NCBI GenBank assembly: GCA_946187475.1
Contig: CAMHRJ010000170.1
Coordinates: 1 to 5,286, forward strand
DNA: 5,286 bases
Reading direction: 5' to 3'
DNA from: an uncultured Clostridia bacterium
GTDB taxonomy: Bacteria; Bacillota; Clostridia; Oscillospirales; Oscillospiraceae
The notes below the pieces were generated by a model that was not told the origin of the DNA, searched no databases, and saw nothing but the letters and a program-made list of their open reading frames with translations. Made by a program: the position numbers and the translations under genes. The stretch's first letter is position 1; every line of letters starts with the position of its first letter. Below, in pieces: positions 1 to 5,270 of the stretch.

Positions 1-34
1 TTGTAAAATTACAAAAAAATTAAAATTTTTTTGT
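1..34. repeat. Overlapping AT-rich palindromes
   Basis: Two perfect dyads overlap at the left edge. TTGTAA at 1-6 and TTACAA at 9-14 are inverted copies around AA. ACAAAAAAATT at 11-21 and AATTTTTTTGT at 24-34 are an exact 11-bp inverted repeat around AA. The composition contrasts sharply with the GC-rich genes. The stretch could be the A/T-only end of a terminator for a gene left of the window, an operator, or an AT-rich upstream element for the promoter at 79-107. The sequence alone does not decide between these. Confidence 0.55.
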
Positions 35-49
35 AGATTTTGTAGATTT
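32..49. repeat. Tandem 9-bp direct repeat
   Basis: TGTAGATTT occurs twice head to tail (32-40 and 41-49), directly after the AT-rich dyad and 30 bp before the promoter -35 box. Two copies of a short AT-rich unit may be chance or slippage, or a small pair of protein binding sites. No function can be assigned. Confidence 0.4.
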
Positions 50-78
50 GGAGTCGAGCCGTTTGTGCAATACGCCGA

Positions 79-107
79 TTGAAAAAGTGAAGGAAATTGA
101 ATATAAT
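79..107 (+). promoter_or_regulatory. SigA-type promoter of the cell wall hydrolase gene
   Basis: A TTGAAA -35 box (79-84) and a perfect TATAAT -10 box (102-107) are separated by exactly 17 bp. Transcription would start near 113-115, giving a leader of roughly 65 nt before the ATG at 178. The boxes match the vegetative SigA consensus and do not look like forespore SigF/SigG promoters, so the hydrolase is inferred to be expressed in growing cells. Confidence 0.8.
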
Positions 108-113
108 TATACG

Positions 114-141
114 CGTCGGGTGTGCTGCGCGCGCACCGACG
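114..141 (+). promoter_or_regulatory. 5' leader hairpin of the hydrolase transcript
   Basis: CGTCGG (114-119) and TGTGC (121-125) pair with GCGCACCGACG (131-141). This makes an 11-bp stem with one bulged G (120), one T-G wobble (123/133) and a 5-nt loop (126-130). It starts almost exactly at the predicted transcription start, so the mRNA would begin with a stable stem. What follows is ACTTTATTAG, which lacks a proper run of T, so a terminator is unlikely. A 5'-end stabilising stem or a protein-binding leader is more plausible. The ribosome binding site (162-169) lies outside the stem. Confidence 0.6.
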
Positions 142-177
142 TACTTTATTAGATTCCAATGAAAGGGGGCGATTCCG

Positions 178-1239
178 ATGGGCCCGGTTCAGAAGCGATC
201 CGATCTGGCGGTCGTGATTGCGGTTGCGCTGCTGTGTGCAGCGCTGATCGGCATGGGCTGGCTGATGGGCAGCAACGTTTTCGCGTTGGAGCCCGAGGCT
301 TCTCCTGTGCCCAACGCGGATGTGACACCTCCTGTGAATATGCCTGCAGTTTCCGAACCGTCTGCTCCGGCGGACGAGGCCCTGCAGACCACGGAGCAGG
401 TGGAGCGTGTCGCCATGCGGCAGACGCTGCGCAATCTGCAGCCCGTCACTCGCACGGTGGCGGTGGGTCTGGATGCGGAGGAATCCGAGCAGACCATGCA
501 GACCACCTTCGTCCCCGTCTATGTGGACGGTGTCTTCGGCGGCTACAGCTATCTGGTCAACGGCAGGACCTATCTGGCATTGTCTGACCTCTGCACCATG
601 CTGAACTTCGATTGTACGGAGCTGACGCTGGAGGACAATACCGTCACCTGCACGGCGGCGGAGATGCCCTTCTCGGCAACGATCGGCTCCGCGACCTTCC
701 AGGCCAACGGCCGTTACATCGACGCGCCCAGCGGCGTGCTCGCCCTGGACGGCAAGCTGCTGCTTCCCTTCGACGCGCTGCAGATGATCTTCGGCGTCAC
801 CCTCAGCTATGACGCCGCGGCCAACTCCGTCGCGGTGGATACCTCCACCCTGGAGCTGATCGAGGACGGCGAGAGCTACTACGCCCGCCAGGACCTCTAT
901 TGGCTGGCCCGCATCATTTATGCCGAGGCCAATGGCCAGCCCTTCGACGGCATGGTCGCTGTGGGCAATGTGGTGCTCAACCGCGTTGCGGCTCCCCAGT
1001 TTGCCAATTCCATCGAAGGCGTCATCTTCGAGTCCGGTCAGTTCACGCCGGTCTATGACGGCTCGATCTACAACGAGCCCAGTGAGACGGCCATCCGCGC
1101 GGCGCAGATGGCGCTGGACGGTGTGGACATCGTGGGCAATGCCCTGTACTTTGTGAATCCGGATGCCTGCGACGGCAGCTGGTTTGCAAACTCCCTGACT
1201 TACGTCACCACCCTCGGCGGCCACGTGTTCTACGCCTGA
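178..1239 (+). CDS. SleB/CwlJ-family cell wall hydrolase with copper-amine-oxidase-N-like domain
   Basis: A 353-residue peptidoglycan hydrolase predicted to act outside the membrane. Residues 1-8 carry basic side chains, and 10-31 form one hydrophobic segment that serves as a signal peptide (possible cut after VFA at 34-36) or as an anchor. Residues 40-110 are a Pro/Ala/Glu-rich linker. Residues 112-223 resemble the copper amine oxidase N-terminal-like module (YVDGVFGGYSYLVNGRTYLA, later LLLPFDAL), common in clostridial surface proteins and probably a wall-associated or structural domain, not an enzyme. Residues 240-353 are the Hydrolase_2 (SleB) domain with WLARIIYAEANGQPFDGMVA then VGNVVLNRV; Glu250 in IYAEA is the likely catalytic acid. 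The family cleaves glycan strands, SleB itself as a lytic transglycosylase in spore cortex. The SleB peptidoglycan-binding domain is absent. AAAGGGGG (162-169) lies 8 nt before the ATG, fixing the start. The gene has its own promoter and a terminator. A role in vegetative wall turnover or in germination are both possible. Confidence 0.87.
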   Translation: MGPVQKRSDLAVVIAVALLCAALIGMGWLMGSNVFALEPEASPVPNADVTPPVNMPAVSEPSAPADEALQTTEQVERVAMRQTLRNLQPVTRTVAVGLDAEESEQTMQTTFVPVYVDGVFGGYSYLVNGRTYLALSDLCTMLNFDCTELTLEDNTVTCTAAEMPFSATIGSATFQANGRYIDAPSGVLALDGKLLLPFDALQMIFGVTLSYDAAANSVAVDTSTLELIEDGESYYARQDLYWLARIIYAEANGQPFDGMVAVGNVVLNRVAAPQFANSIEGVIFESGQFTPVYDGSIYNEPSETAIRAAQMALDGVDIVGNALYFVNPDACDGSWFANSLTYVTTLGGHVFYA

Positions 1240-1267
1240 CCCCGATCGGATCGCTGAATAAGGAACC

Positions 1268-1297
1268 AAGGCGTGCTGAATGCAGCACGCCTTTTCT
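1268..1297 (+). terminator. Intrinsic terminator after the hydrolase gene
   Basis: GGCGTGCTG (1270-1278) and CAGCACGCC (1283-1291) form a perfect stem around the tetraloop AATG, extended to 11 bp by AA (1268-1269) and TT (1292-1293), and followed by TTTTCTT. It lies 29 nt after the hydrolase stop. It also sits in front of rsmG with no clear promoter in between, so either termination is partial and rsmG gets readthrough, or rsmG has a promoter I cannot recognise. Confidence 0.82.
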
Positions 1298-1305
1298 TGT
1301 GATTT

Positions 1306-1310
1306 GGAGG
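1306..1310 (+). promoter_or_regulatory. Ribosome binding site deciding the rsmG start
   Basis: GGAGG lies 8 nt before the ATG at 1319 but only 2 nt before the in-frame ATG at 1313. A further in-frame ATG at 1280 falls in the loop of the terminator hairpin. Spacing therefore favours 1319 as the true start. Confidence 0.8.
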
Positions 1311-1318
1311 AAATGAGC

Positions 1319-2017
1319 ATGGAAGACATCCTGCGCGAGGGCTTTGCCGCCCTGGGGCTTTCGGTCACGGAGGCACAGGTTTCGGCCTTCCGCGGTTACT
1401 ATACGCTGCTGGACGCGCGCAGCAAGGTCATGAACCTGACGGCCATCCACGGCGAGCTGGATACCGCCCGCCTGCATTTTCTGGACTGCGCGGCCCTGCT
1501 GCCCATGGCAGACTTTGCCGGAGCGAAGGTCATCGATGTGGGCACCGGTGCGGGCTTTCCCGGCCTGCCCCTGCGTATCTTGGAGCCGGACATGCATCTG
1601 ACGCTGCTGGATAGCCTGGCCAAGCGGGTGGACTTCCTGGCGGAGGCCTGTGAAACCCTGAAGCTGACCGACGTGCAGTGCCTCCATGCCCGGGCGGAGG
1701 AGGCCGCCGACCTGCGGGAGACCTTTGACATCGCCACCTCCCGGGCCGTTGCCCGGCTGGACCTCCTCTCGGAGCTCTGCCTGCCCCTGGTCCGGGTGGG
1801 CGGCGTTTTCCTGGCCATGAAGGGCCCGGACGGAGCCCAGGAGCTGGAGGAGGCCCGCCGGGCCATCGAAGTCCTGGGCGGCGAGCCGGAGCTTCTCAAC
1901 TACGCGGTTCCCGGCGTGGACGCCGGGCGCAGCGTGGTTCGCATCCGCAAGGTCCGCGAGACGCCGGCCAAATATCCCCGCCGCTGGACCAAAATGCAGA
2001 AAGCTCCCATTGCTTAA
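1319..2017 (+). CDS. rsmG: 16S rRNA (guanine-N7) methyltransferase RsmG
   Basis: A 232-residue SAM-dependent methyltransferase (formerly GidB) that makes m7G at position 527 (E. coli numbering) of 16S rRNA in the 30S decoding region; in other bacteria its loss gives low-level streptomycin resistance. Family marks run in order: NLTAI at 39-43, RLHFLDC at 51-57, the SAM-binding loop VIDVGTGAGFPGLPLRIL at 71-88, LLDSLAKRVDFL at 96-107, SRAVARLDLLSELCLPLV at 141-158, and a basic C-terminal tail with KYPRRW at 218-223. The length is normal for the family. The start at 1319 is set by GGAGG 8 nt upstream; a longer frame from 1280 would begin inside the upstream terminator. It sits alone between two terminators, whereas rsmG in many Firmicutes lies next to mnmG and parAB near the replication origin; none of those is in this window. 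Confidence 0.96.
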   Translation: MEDILREGFAALGLSVTEAQVSAFRGYYTLLDARSKVMNLTAIHGELDTARLHFLDCAALLPMADFAGAKVIDVGTGAGFPGLPLRILEPDMHLTLLDSLAKRVDFLAEACETLKLTDVQCLHARAEEAADLRETFDIATSRAVARLDLLSELCLPLVRVGGVFLAMKGPDGAQELEEARRAIEVLGGEPELLNYAVPGVDAGRSVVRIRKVRETPAKYPRRWTKMQKAPIA

Positions 2018-2020
2018 CAA

Positions 2021-2046
2021 AAAACCGCCTCAAACGAGGCGGTTTT
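2021..2046. terminator. Bidirectional terminator between convergent genes
   Basis: AAAACCGCCTC (2021-2031) and GAGGCGGTTTT (2036-2046) form a perfect 11-bp stem around AAAC. On the + strand TTTTATT follows, 3 nt after the rsmG stop. On the - strand the stem runs into TTTTTTGTT. It can serve both rsmG and the convergent acetyltransferase gene, whose TAA stop (2045-2047) is partly inside the stem. Confidence 0.92.
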
Positions 2047-2671
2047 ATTCATATCGTTTTTGGAGCTCCTCCCAGTCGATGGGCTCCTGCTTGAAGAAGA
2101 ATTCCCGGTCCCGGTCTCCGATCTCCCGGATCACGGTGCAGGGATTTCCGTAGGCCACCACGTTGGCGGGGATGTCCCGGGTGACCACGCTGCCGGCGCC
2201 GATGACGGTGTTTTCCCCGATGGTGACGCCGGGGACGATCACGGTGCCCGCGCCGATCCACACGTCATGGCCGATGCGGACGGGCTTGTTGTACTGCAGA
2301 CCCTTCCTGCGCAGCTCCGGCAGGATGGGGTGGTTGGGCGTTGCCACGGTCACGTTGGGACCGAAGAGGACCCGGTCGCCGATGATGATGTCGCCGTCGT
2401 CCACCAGCGTCAGGTTGAAATTCGCGTAGACGAAATCGCCCATATAGACGTTCCGCCCGCCCCAGTTGGCGTGGAAGGGCGGCTCGATGTAGCAGCCTTC
2501 CCCGATGCGGCCGAACATCTGTTTCAGCAGCGCGGCGCGCTTTTCCTTCTCCATGGGCCGTGTGGCGTTGTAGTCATACAGCCGTTCCAGACACACGTCC
2601 TGGTCAGCCGAGATCTCCGGCTCCCAGGGGTTATAGATCAGTCCCGCGGCCATCCGTTCCCGCTCTGTCAT
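2045..2671 (-). CDS. Maltose/galactoside-type O-acetyltransferase (left-handed beta-helix)
   Basis: A 208-residue cytoplasmic acetyltransferase of the LacA/Maa/NodL group, which moves acetyl from acetyl-CoA to a sugar hydroxyl. Residues 4-58 match the N-terminal maltose-acetyltransferase (Mac) domain (ERMAAGLIYNPWEPEI at 5-20; LLKQMFG at 48-54). Residues 60-185 are hexapeptide-repeat beta-helix: GDRVLFGPNVTVATPNHP at 98-115, with His114 as the likely catalytic base, then VRIGHDVWIGAGTVIVPGVT at 131-150, IGENTVIGAGSVVTRDIPAN and the usual closing YGNPCTVIREI at 174-184. The family forms trimers with the active site between subunits. The sugar acceptor cannot be read from sequence, and detoxifying export of acetylated sugars is only one proposal for the group. 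The start at 2671 has AAAAGGAG 8 nt upstream; a longer frame from 2761 overlaps the end of cinA and reads through a hairpin. It is the last gene of the thiI-cinA unit. Confidence 0.9.
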   Translation of the reverse strand: MTERERMAAGLIYNPWEPEISADQDVCLERLYDYNATRPMEKEKRAALLKQMFGRIGEGCYIEPPFHANWGGRNVYMGDFVYANFNLTLVDDGDIIIGDRVLFGPNVTVATPNHPILPELRRKGLQYNKPVRIGHDVWIGAGTVIVPGVTIGENTVIGAGSVVTRDIPANVVAYGNPCTVIREIGDRDREFFFKQEPIDWEELQKRYE

Positions 2672-2679
2672 TGTCTTCA

Positions 2680-2687
2680 CTCCTTTT
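2680..2687 (-). promoter_or_regulatory. Ribosome binding site of the acetyltransferase gene
   Basis: AAAAGGAG on the minus strand, 8 nt from the ATG at 2671-2669. It fixes the start and lies only 5 nt beyond the foot of the hairpin at 2693-2718, so folding of that stem could influence ribosome access. Confidence 0.8.
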
Positions 2688-2692
2688 GCAAA

Positions 2693-2718
2693 AGCGCCCG
2701 CTGGTCTCAGCGGGCGCT
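2693..2718 (-). terminator. Hairpin between cinA and the acetyltransferase: weak terminator or attenuator
   Basis: Perfect 11-bp, very GC-rich inverted repeat: AGCGCCCGCTG (2693-2703) and CAGCGGGCGCT (2708-2718) with a 4-nt loop. It begins 8 nt after the cinA stop. On the minus strand it is followed by TTT, then GCAAAAGGAG, so the run of T is only four including the last stem base. It would terminate incompletely, or act as a processing or stabilising stem that lowers expression of the last gene relative to thiI and cinA. No separate promoter for the last gene is visible, which argues for readthrough. Confidence 0.65.
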
Positions 2719-2726
2719 GTAACGAA

Positions 2727-3986
2727 TCAGCAGTTTTCCTCGTACTCCACCGGCAATCCATCTAAATAACGGCGGAGCATGTCAAAGGCGTGGTTGGCGG
2801 CGGCGTGCTTGATGCGCTCCCGGCCCCACTTGTCCTTGTAGAGCCGGCGGACATAGGTGGCCTCCGGCGCGGCCAGGGCCACGAACACCGTGCCCACGGT
2901 GTGGACGCCGTCGTCGCCCGGTCCGGCCAGACCGGTGAGACTCAGGGCCAGATCGGTGCCCACCTTCTCCCGGGCCTTCTCCGCCATCTGGATGGCGACC
3001 TCCCGGCTGACGGCACCGTACTCGGCCAGCACCTCCGCGTCCACGCCCAGCAGATGCCGCTTCATCTCGTCGGTATAGACGATCAGGCCGCCGAGGAACA
3101 CCTCGGAGGCACCGGGGGTGTTGGTGATCAGATCGCCCACCAGACCGCCGGTGCAGCTCTCGGCCACGGCGATGGTCTTGCCGCTTTCGATGAGACGACT
3201 CGTGGCGTAGGAATGGAGATTCTCCGCGTCCACGGCGTAGGCGAATTCGCCCAGCTCCTGGCGCACGCGCTCCACCCACGGGGCGATCATGGCGTCGGCC
3301 TCGACCACGTTCCGGGCTTTGGCGGTGATGCGCACCAGACTCTCGCCCTCCTTGGCGTAGGGGGCCAGGGTGGGGTTCGTCATGGAGTTCATCAAGTCCC
3401 GCAGCCGGTACTCCATGGTGCCCTCACCGATGCCGAAGATGCGCACGCTGTGGGAGTGGATCAGACTGTCGCTGCGCGCCGCCAGCAGGGGACGCACCCG
3501 GTGCTCAATCATGGGACCGCACTCCAGCGGCGGGCCGGGCAGCATGATCACCAGGGTGTCCTCCGCCTCGAAGGCGCAGCCCGGGGCGGTGCCCCAGTCG
3601 TTCACCAGCACCTGACAGCCCTCGGGCAGATAGACCTGCTGCAGGTGGTTTTCGGTCATGTAGGTGTTGCGCTGGCGGTAGAGCTCCCGCAGCCGGGCCT
3701 CCTCCTCAGGGAAGAGCACCAGCTTTTTGCCGAAGGCCGCAGCCACCACCTCTTTGGTCAGATCGTCGCAGGTGGGGCCCAGACCACCGGTGGTGATGAT
3801 GATGTCGCTGCGCTCCTTGGCCACGCGCACGGCGTGCTCCAGCCGGGGGCGGTTGTCGCCCACCACGGTCTGCCAGAACACGTTGATGCCGTATTCCGAC
3901 AGCAGCTGCGCCACGTCGGCGGCGTCGGTGTTGATCGTCTCGCCCAGCAGCAGCTCGGTTCCGACGGAAATAATCTCAGCATTCAT
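2727..3986 (-). CDS. cinA: CinA: MoCF-like domain fused to nicotinamide-nucleotide amidase
   Basis: A 419-residue two-domain CinA, full length for the family. Residues 1-170 are the MoCF/COG1058 domain, with ISVGTELLLGETINTDA at 6-22, TGGLGPTCDDLTKE at 66-79 and MLPGPPLE at 148-155. In some CinA proteins this domain acts as an ADP-ribose or related nucleotide pyrophosphatase. A middle linker domain follows, then residues 258-415 form the PncC/COG1546 amidase that deamidates NMN to NaMN in pyridine nucleotide salvage. Its signature is AVAESCTGG at 273-281, where Ser277 is the proposed nucleophile, followed by NTPGASEVFLGGLIVYTDE and GAVSREVA. The usual GIAGPxGGT segment reads GLAGPGDDG at 352-360, a mild variant. 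The start is fixed by MNAEIISVGTELL, although its binding site (AAAGGA, 12 nt upstream) is poorly spaced. An 11-nt overlap with thiI suggests translational coupling. The name comes from competence-induced cinA-recA of streptococci; no recA is present here. Confidence 0.95.
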   Translation of the reverse strand: MNAEIISVGTELLLGETINTDAADVAQLLSEYGINVFWQTVVGDNRPRLEHAVRVAKERSDIIITTGGLGPTCDDLTKEVVAAAFGKKLVLFPEEEARLRELYRQRNTYMTENHLQQVYLPEGCQVLVNDWGTAPGCAFEAEDTLVIMLPGPPLECGPMIEHRVRPLLAARSDSLIHSHSVRIFGIGEGTMEYRLRDLMNSMTNPTLAPYAKEGESLVRITAKARNVVEADAMIAPWVERVRQELGEFAYAVDAENLHSYATSRLIESGKTIAVAESCTGGLVGDLITNTPGASEVFLGGLIVYTDEMKRHLLGVDAEVLAEYGAVSREVAIQMAEKAREKVGTDLALSLTGLAGPGDDGVHTVGTVFVALAAPEATYVRRLYKDKWGRERIKHAAANHAFDMLRRYLDGLPVEYEENC

Positions 3987-5157
3987 AACCGATCTTGATC
4001 CTTTCTATGCCCTCAATCGCTTCTTTGACGAGTCCGTCAACGTCCATGGCGCTCTCCACCTCGGCCACCTCGGCCACGGAGGGCCGGGTCTTGGGGTGCC
4101 GGGGCGTAAAGACCGTGCAGCAGTCCTCATAGGGGAGGATCGACGTCTCAAAGGTGCCGATCTTTCGGGCCAGGGCGATGATGTCCAGCTTGTCCATGCC
4201 CACCAGAGGCTGCAGCACCGGCGTATGGTTCAGCACCGCCTGGGTGGAGGCCATGGCCTCCATGGTCTGGCTGGCCACCTGGCCCAGATTCTCGCCGGTG
4301 ACGATGGCCTTGCAGTCGCTGTGCCGGGCCACGTCCTCGGCAATGCGCATCATGAAGCGGCGCATGATCAGCGTGAAATACTCCTCCGGGCAGCAGCGGC
4401 GGATCTCCTCCTGAATGTGGGTGAAGGGGACGATCTGCAGCGTCATGCGCCCGGTGTAGGGCTCCAGAAGCTTGGCCAGACTGATGACCTTCTCCTTGGC
4501 CAGCTCCGAGGTGTAGGGGAAGGAGAAGAAGTGCACCGGCACCAGCCGGACGCCGCGCTTGGCGATCAGGTAGGTGGACACCGGACTGTCGATGCCGCCG
4601 GACAGGAGCGTCACGGCGCTGCCGTTGGAGCCCACGGGCATGCCGCCGGCGCCGGGCAGAGGCCGGGCATGAACGTAGGCCGCCATCTCCCGCACCTCCA
4701 GGTGCACCACCATCTCCGGGTCGTGCATCTGGGCCTTGGCGTTGGGATAGGCCTCCGCCAGGAGACCGCCCACATACTGGCTGAGCTCGATGCTGGTGAG
4801 CTCGAACCGCTTGTCGGAGCGCTTGGTCTCCACCTTGAAGCTGCGGACACTGAGCATGTCGTCTCGCAGATACTCGATGGCCTTTTGAGCGATCACGTCC
4901 TTGTCCTTCTCGCAGGCGGCTGCCCGGGTGACGCTGGCAAAGCCAAAGACCTGCTGGGCGGCGGCCAGCGCCTCGTCCAGATCGGACTCCGCGTCCCGAG
5001 CCTCCACATAGAAGGTGCTCTGGCGGCAGCTGACGTCGAACTTGCCCACGTGCTTCAGCCGCCGGCGCAGGTTGTTCATCAGCTTTTCTTCAAAATAACG
5101 TTTGTTCAGCCCCTTGAGAAACAGCTCGCCGGGCTTGAGCAGCAGAATATCGTTCAT
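3976..5157 (-). CDS. thiI: tRNA 4-thiouridine synthetase ThiI (no rhodanese domain)
   Basis: A 393-residue cytoplasmic ATP-dependent sulfurtransferase. It adenylates U8 of tRNA and inserts sulfur to make s4U, a near-UV sensor; in some bacteria it also helps supply sulfur for the thiamine thiazole. Order of parts: N-terminal ferredoxin-like region with LLLKPGELFLKGLNKRYFE at 5-23; THUMP RNA-binding domain about 58-165; PP-loop ATPase domain about 175-390 with SGGIDSPVSTYLIAKRG at 186-202, GENLGQVASQT at 288-298 and EDCCTVFTPRHPKTRP at 344-359. Cys346/Cys347 align with the conserved catalytic-region cysteine of the family. The C-terminal rhodanese domain of E. coli ThiI (482 residues) is absent, as is usual in Firmicutes, so a cysteine desulfurase elsewhere should supply sulfur. 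The start at 5157 has GGAGG 6 nt upstream. The last codons share ATGAATGCTGA with the cinA start, which imposes the terminal YEC. It is the first gene of the unit. Confidence 0.96.
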   Translation of the reverse strand: MNDILLLKPGELFLKGLNKRYFEEKLMNNLRRRLKHVGKFDVSCRQSTFYVEARDAESDLDEALAAAQQVFGFASVTRAAACEKDKDVIAQKAIEYLRDDMLSVRSFKVETKRSDKRFELTSIELSQYVGGLLAEAYPNAKAQMHDPEMVVHLEVREMAAYVHARPLPGAGGMPVGSNGSAVTLLSGGIDSPVSTYLIAKRGVRLVPVHFFSFPYTSELAKEKVISLAKLLEPYTGRMTLQIVPFTHIQEEIRRCCPEEYFTLIMRRFMMRIAEDVARHSDCKAIVTGENLGQVASQTMEAMASTQAVLNHTPVLQPLVGMDKLDIIALARKIGTFETSILPYEDCCTVFTPRHPKTRPSVAEVAEVESAMDVDGLVKEAIEGIERIKIGYEC

Positions 5158-5163
5158 ATACAT

Positions 5164-5168
5164 CCTCC
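5164..5168 (-). promoter_or_regulatory. Ribosome binding site deciding the thiI start
   Basis: GGAGG on the minus strand directly abuts an in-frame ATG (5163-5161) but sits 6 nt from the next ATG (5157-5155). Only the second has workable spacing, and it opens the conserved MNDILLLKPGE. A still longer frame would start with a TTG that lies inside the -35 box. Confidence 0.82.
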
Positions 5169-5185
5169 GGAATCTCGATTTTCTT

Positions 5186-5214
5186 ATTATATCGGGTTTT
5201 CCATGTTTTTTCAA
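5186..5214 (-). promoter_or_regulatory. thiI: SigA-type promoter of thiI-cinA-acetyltransferase unit
   Basis: Read on the minus strand: TTGAAA (5214-5209), 17 bp, TATAAT (5191-5186). Transcription should start near 5179, leaving a leader of about 20 nt before the ATG. There is no room for a riboswitch (for example a TPP element) in so short a leader, so constitutive expression is likely. The two hexamers and spacer length equal those of the promoter at 79-107. Confidence 0.83.
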
Positions 5215-5229
5215 CCCCGGAAAGGGAAC

Positions 5230-5254
5230 TGCAAATTGGAGTTTAACGTTTGCA
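5230..5254. repeat. Short dyad upstream of the thiI promoter
   Basis: TGCAAA (5230-5235) and TTTGCA (5249-5254) are inverted copies separated by 13 bp, centred about 28 bp upstream of the -35 box. This placement would suit an activator site, but a 6-bp dyad can easily arise by chance. Confidence 0.3.
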
Positions 5255-5270
5255 CTGAAATAGAATTTGT

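Noticed and set aside
159..587. A 142-residue open frame overlapping the hydrolase gene in another frame
   Set aside because: Its ATG precedes the ribosome binding site of the hydrolase, the product is a low-complexity Gly/Cys/Ala/Arg mixture, and the overlapping frame has clear domains.
1280..1318. Extended N-terminus of RsmG from the ATG at 1280
   Set aside because: This ATG is in the loop of the terminator hairpin, and the added residues do not resemble the family. The well-spaced ribosome binding site points to 1319.
1205..2020. A 271-residue open frame on the - strand opposite rsmG
   Set aside because: It is a mirror of a well-conserved gene, has no family motifs, and would run through two terminators.
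2060..2722. A 220-residue open frame on the + strand opposite the acetyltransferase
   Set aside because: The opposite strand carries conserved hexapeptide repeats. The Asp/Val/Gly/His-rich product here is their antisense shadow.
2672..2761. Extended N-terminus of the acetyltransferase from 2761
   Set aside because: The extra 30 residues overlap cinA and span the hairpin, and the Mac domain begins normally at MTERERMAAG from 2671.
2790..3998. A 402-residue open frame on the + strand opposite cinA
   Set aside because: It lies almost entirely antisense to a clearly recognisable cinA. Its product is rich in Gly/His/Gln/Val with no domain pattern, typical of mirror frames in GC-rich DNA, and it has no ribosome binding site that I can see.
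5158..5214. Extended N-terminus of ThiI from 5214
   Set aside because: The start would be a TTG inside the -35 box and the added stretch includes the -10 box, so it is upstream of the transcript start.
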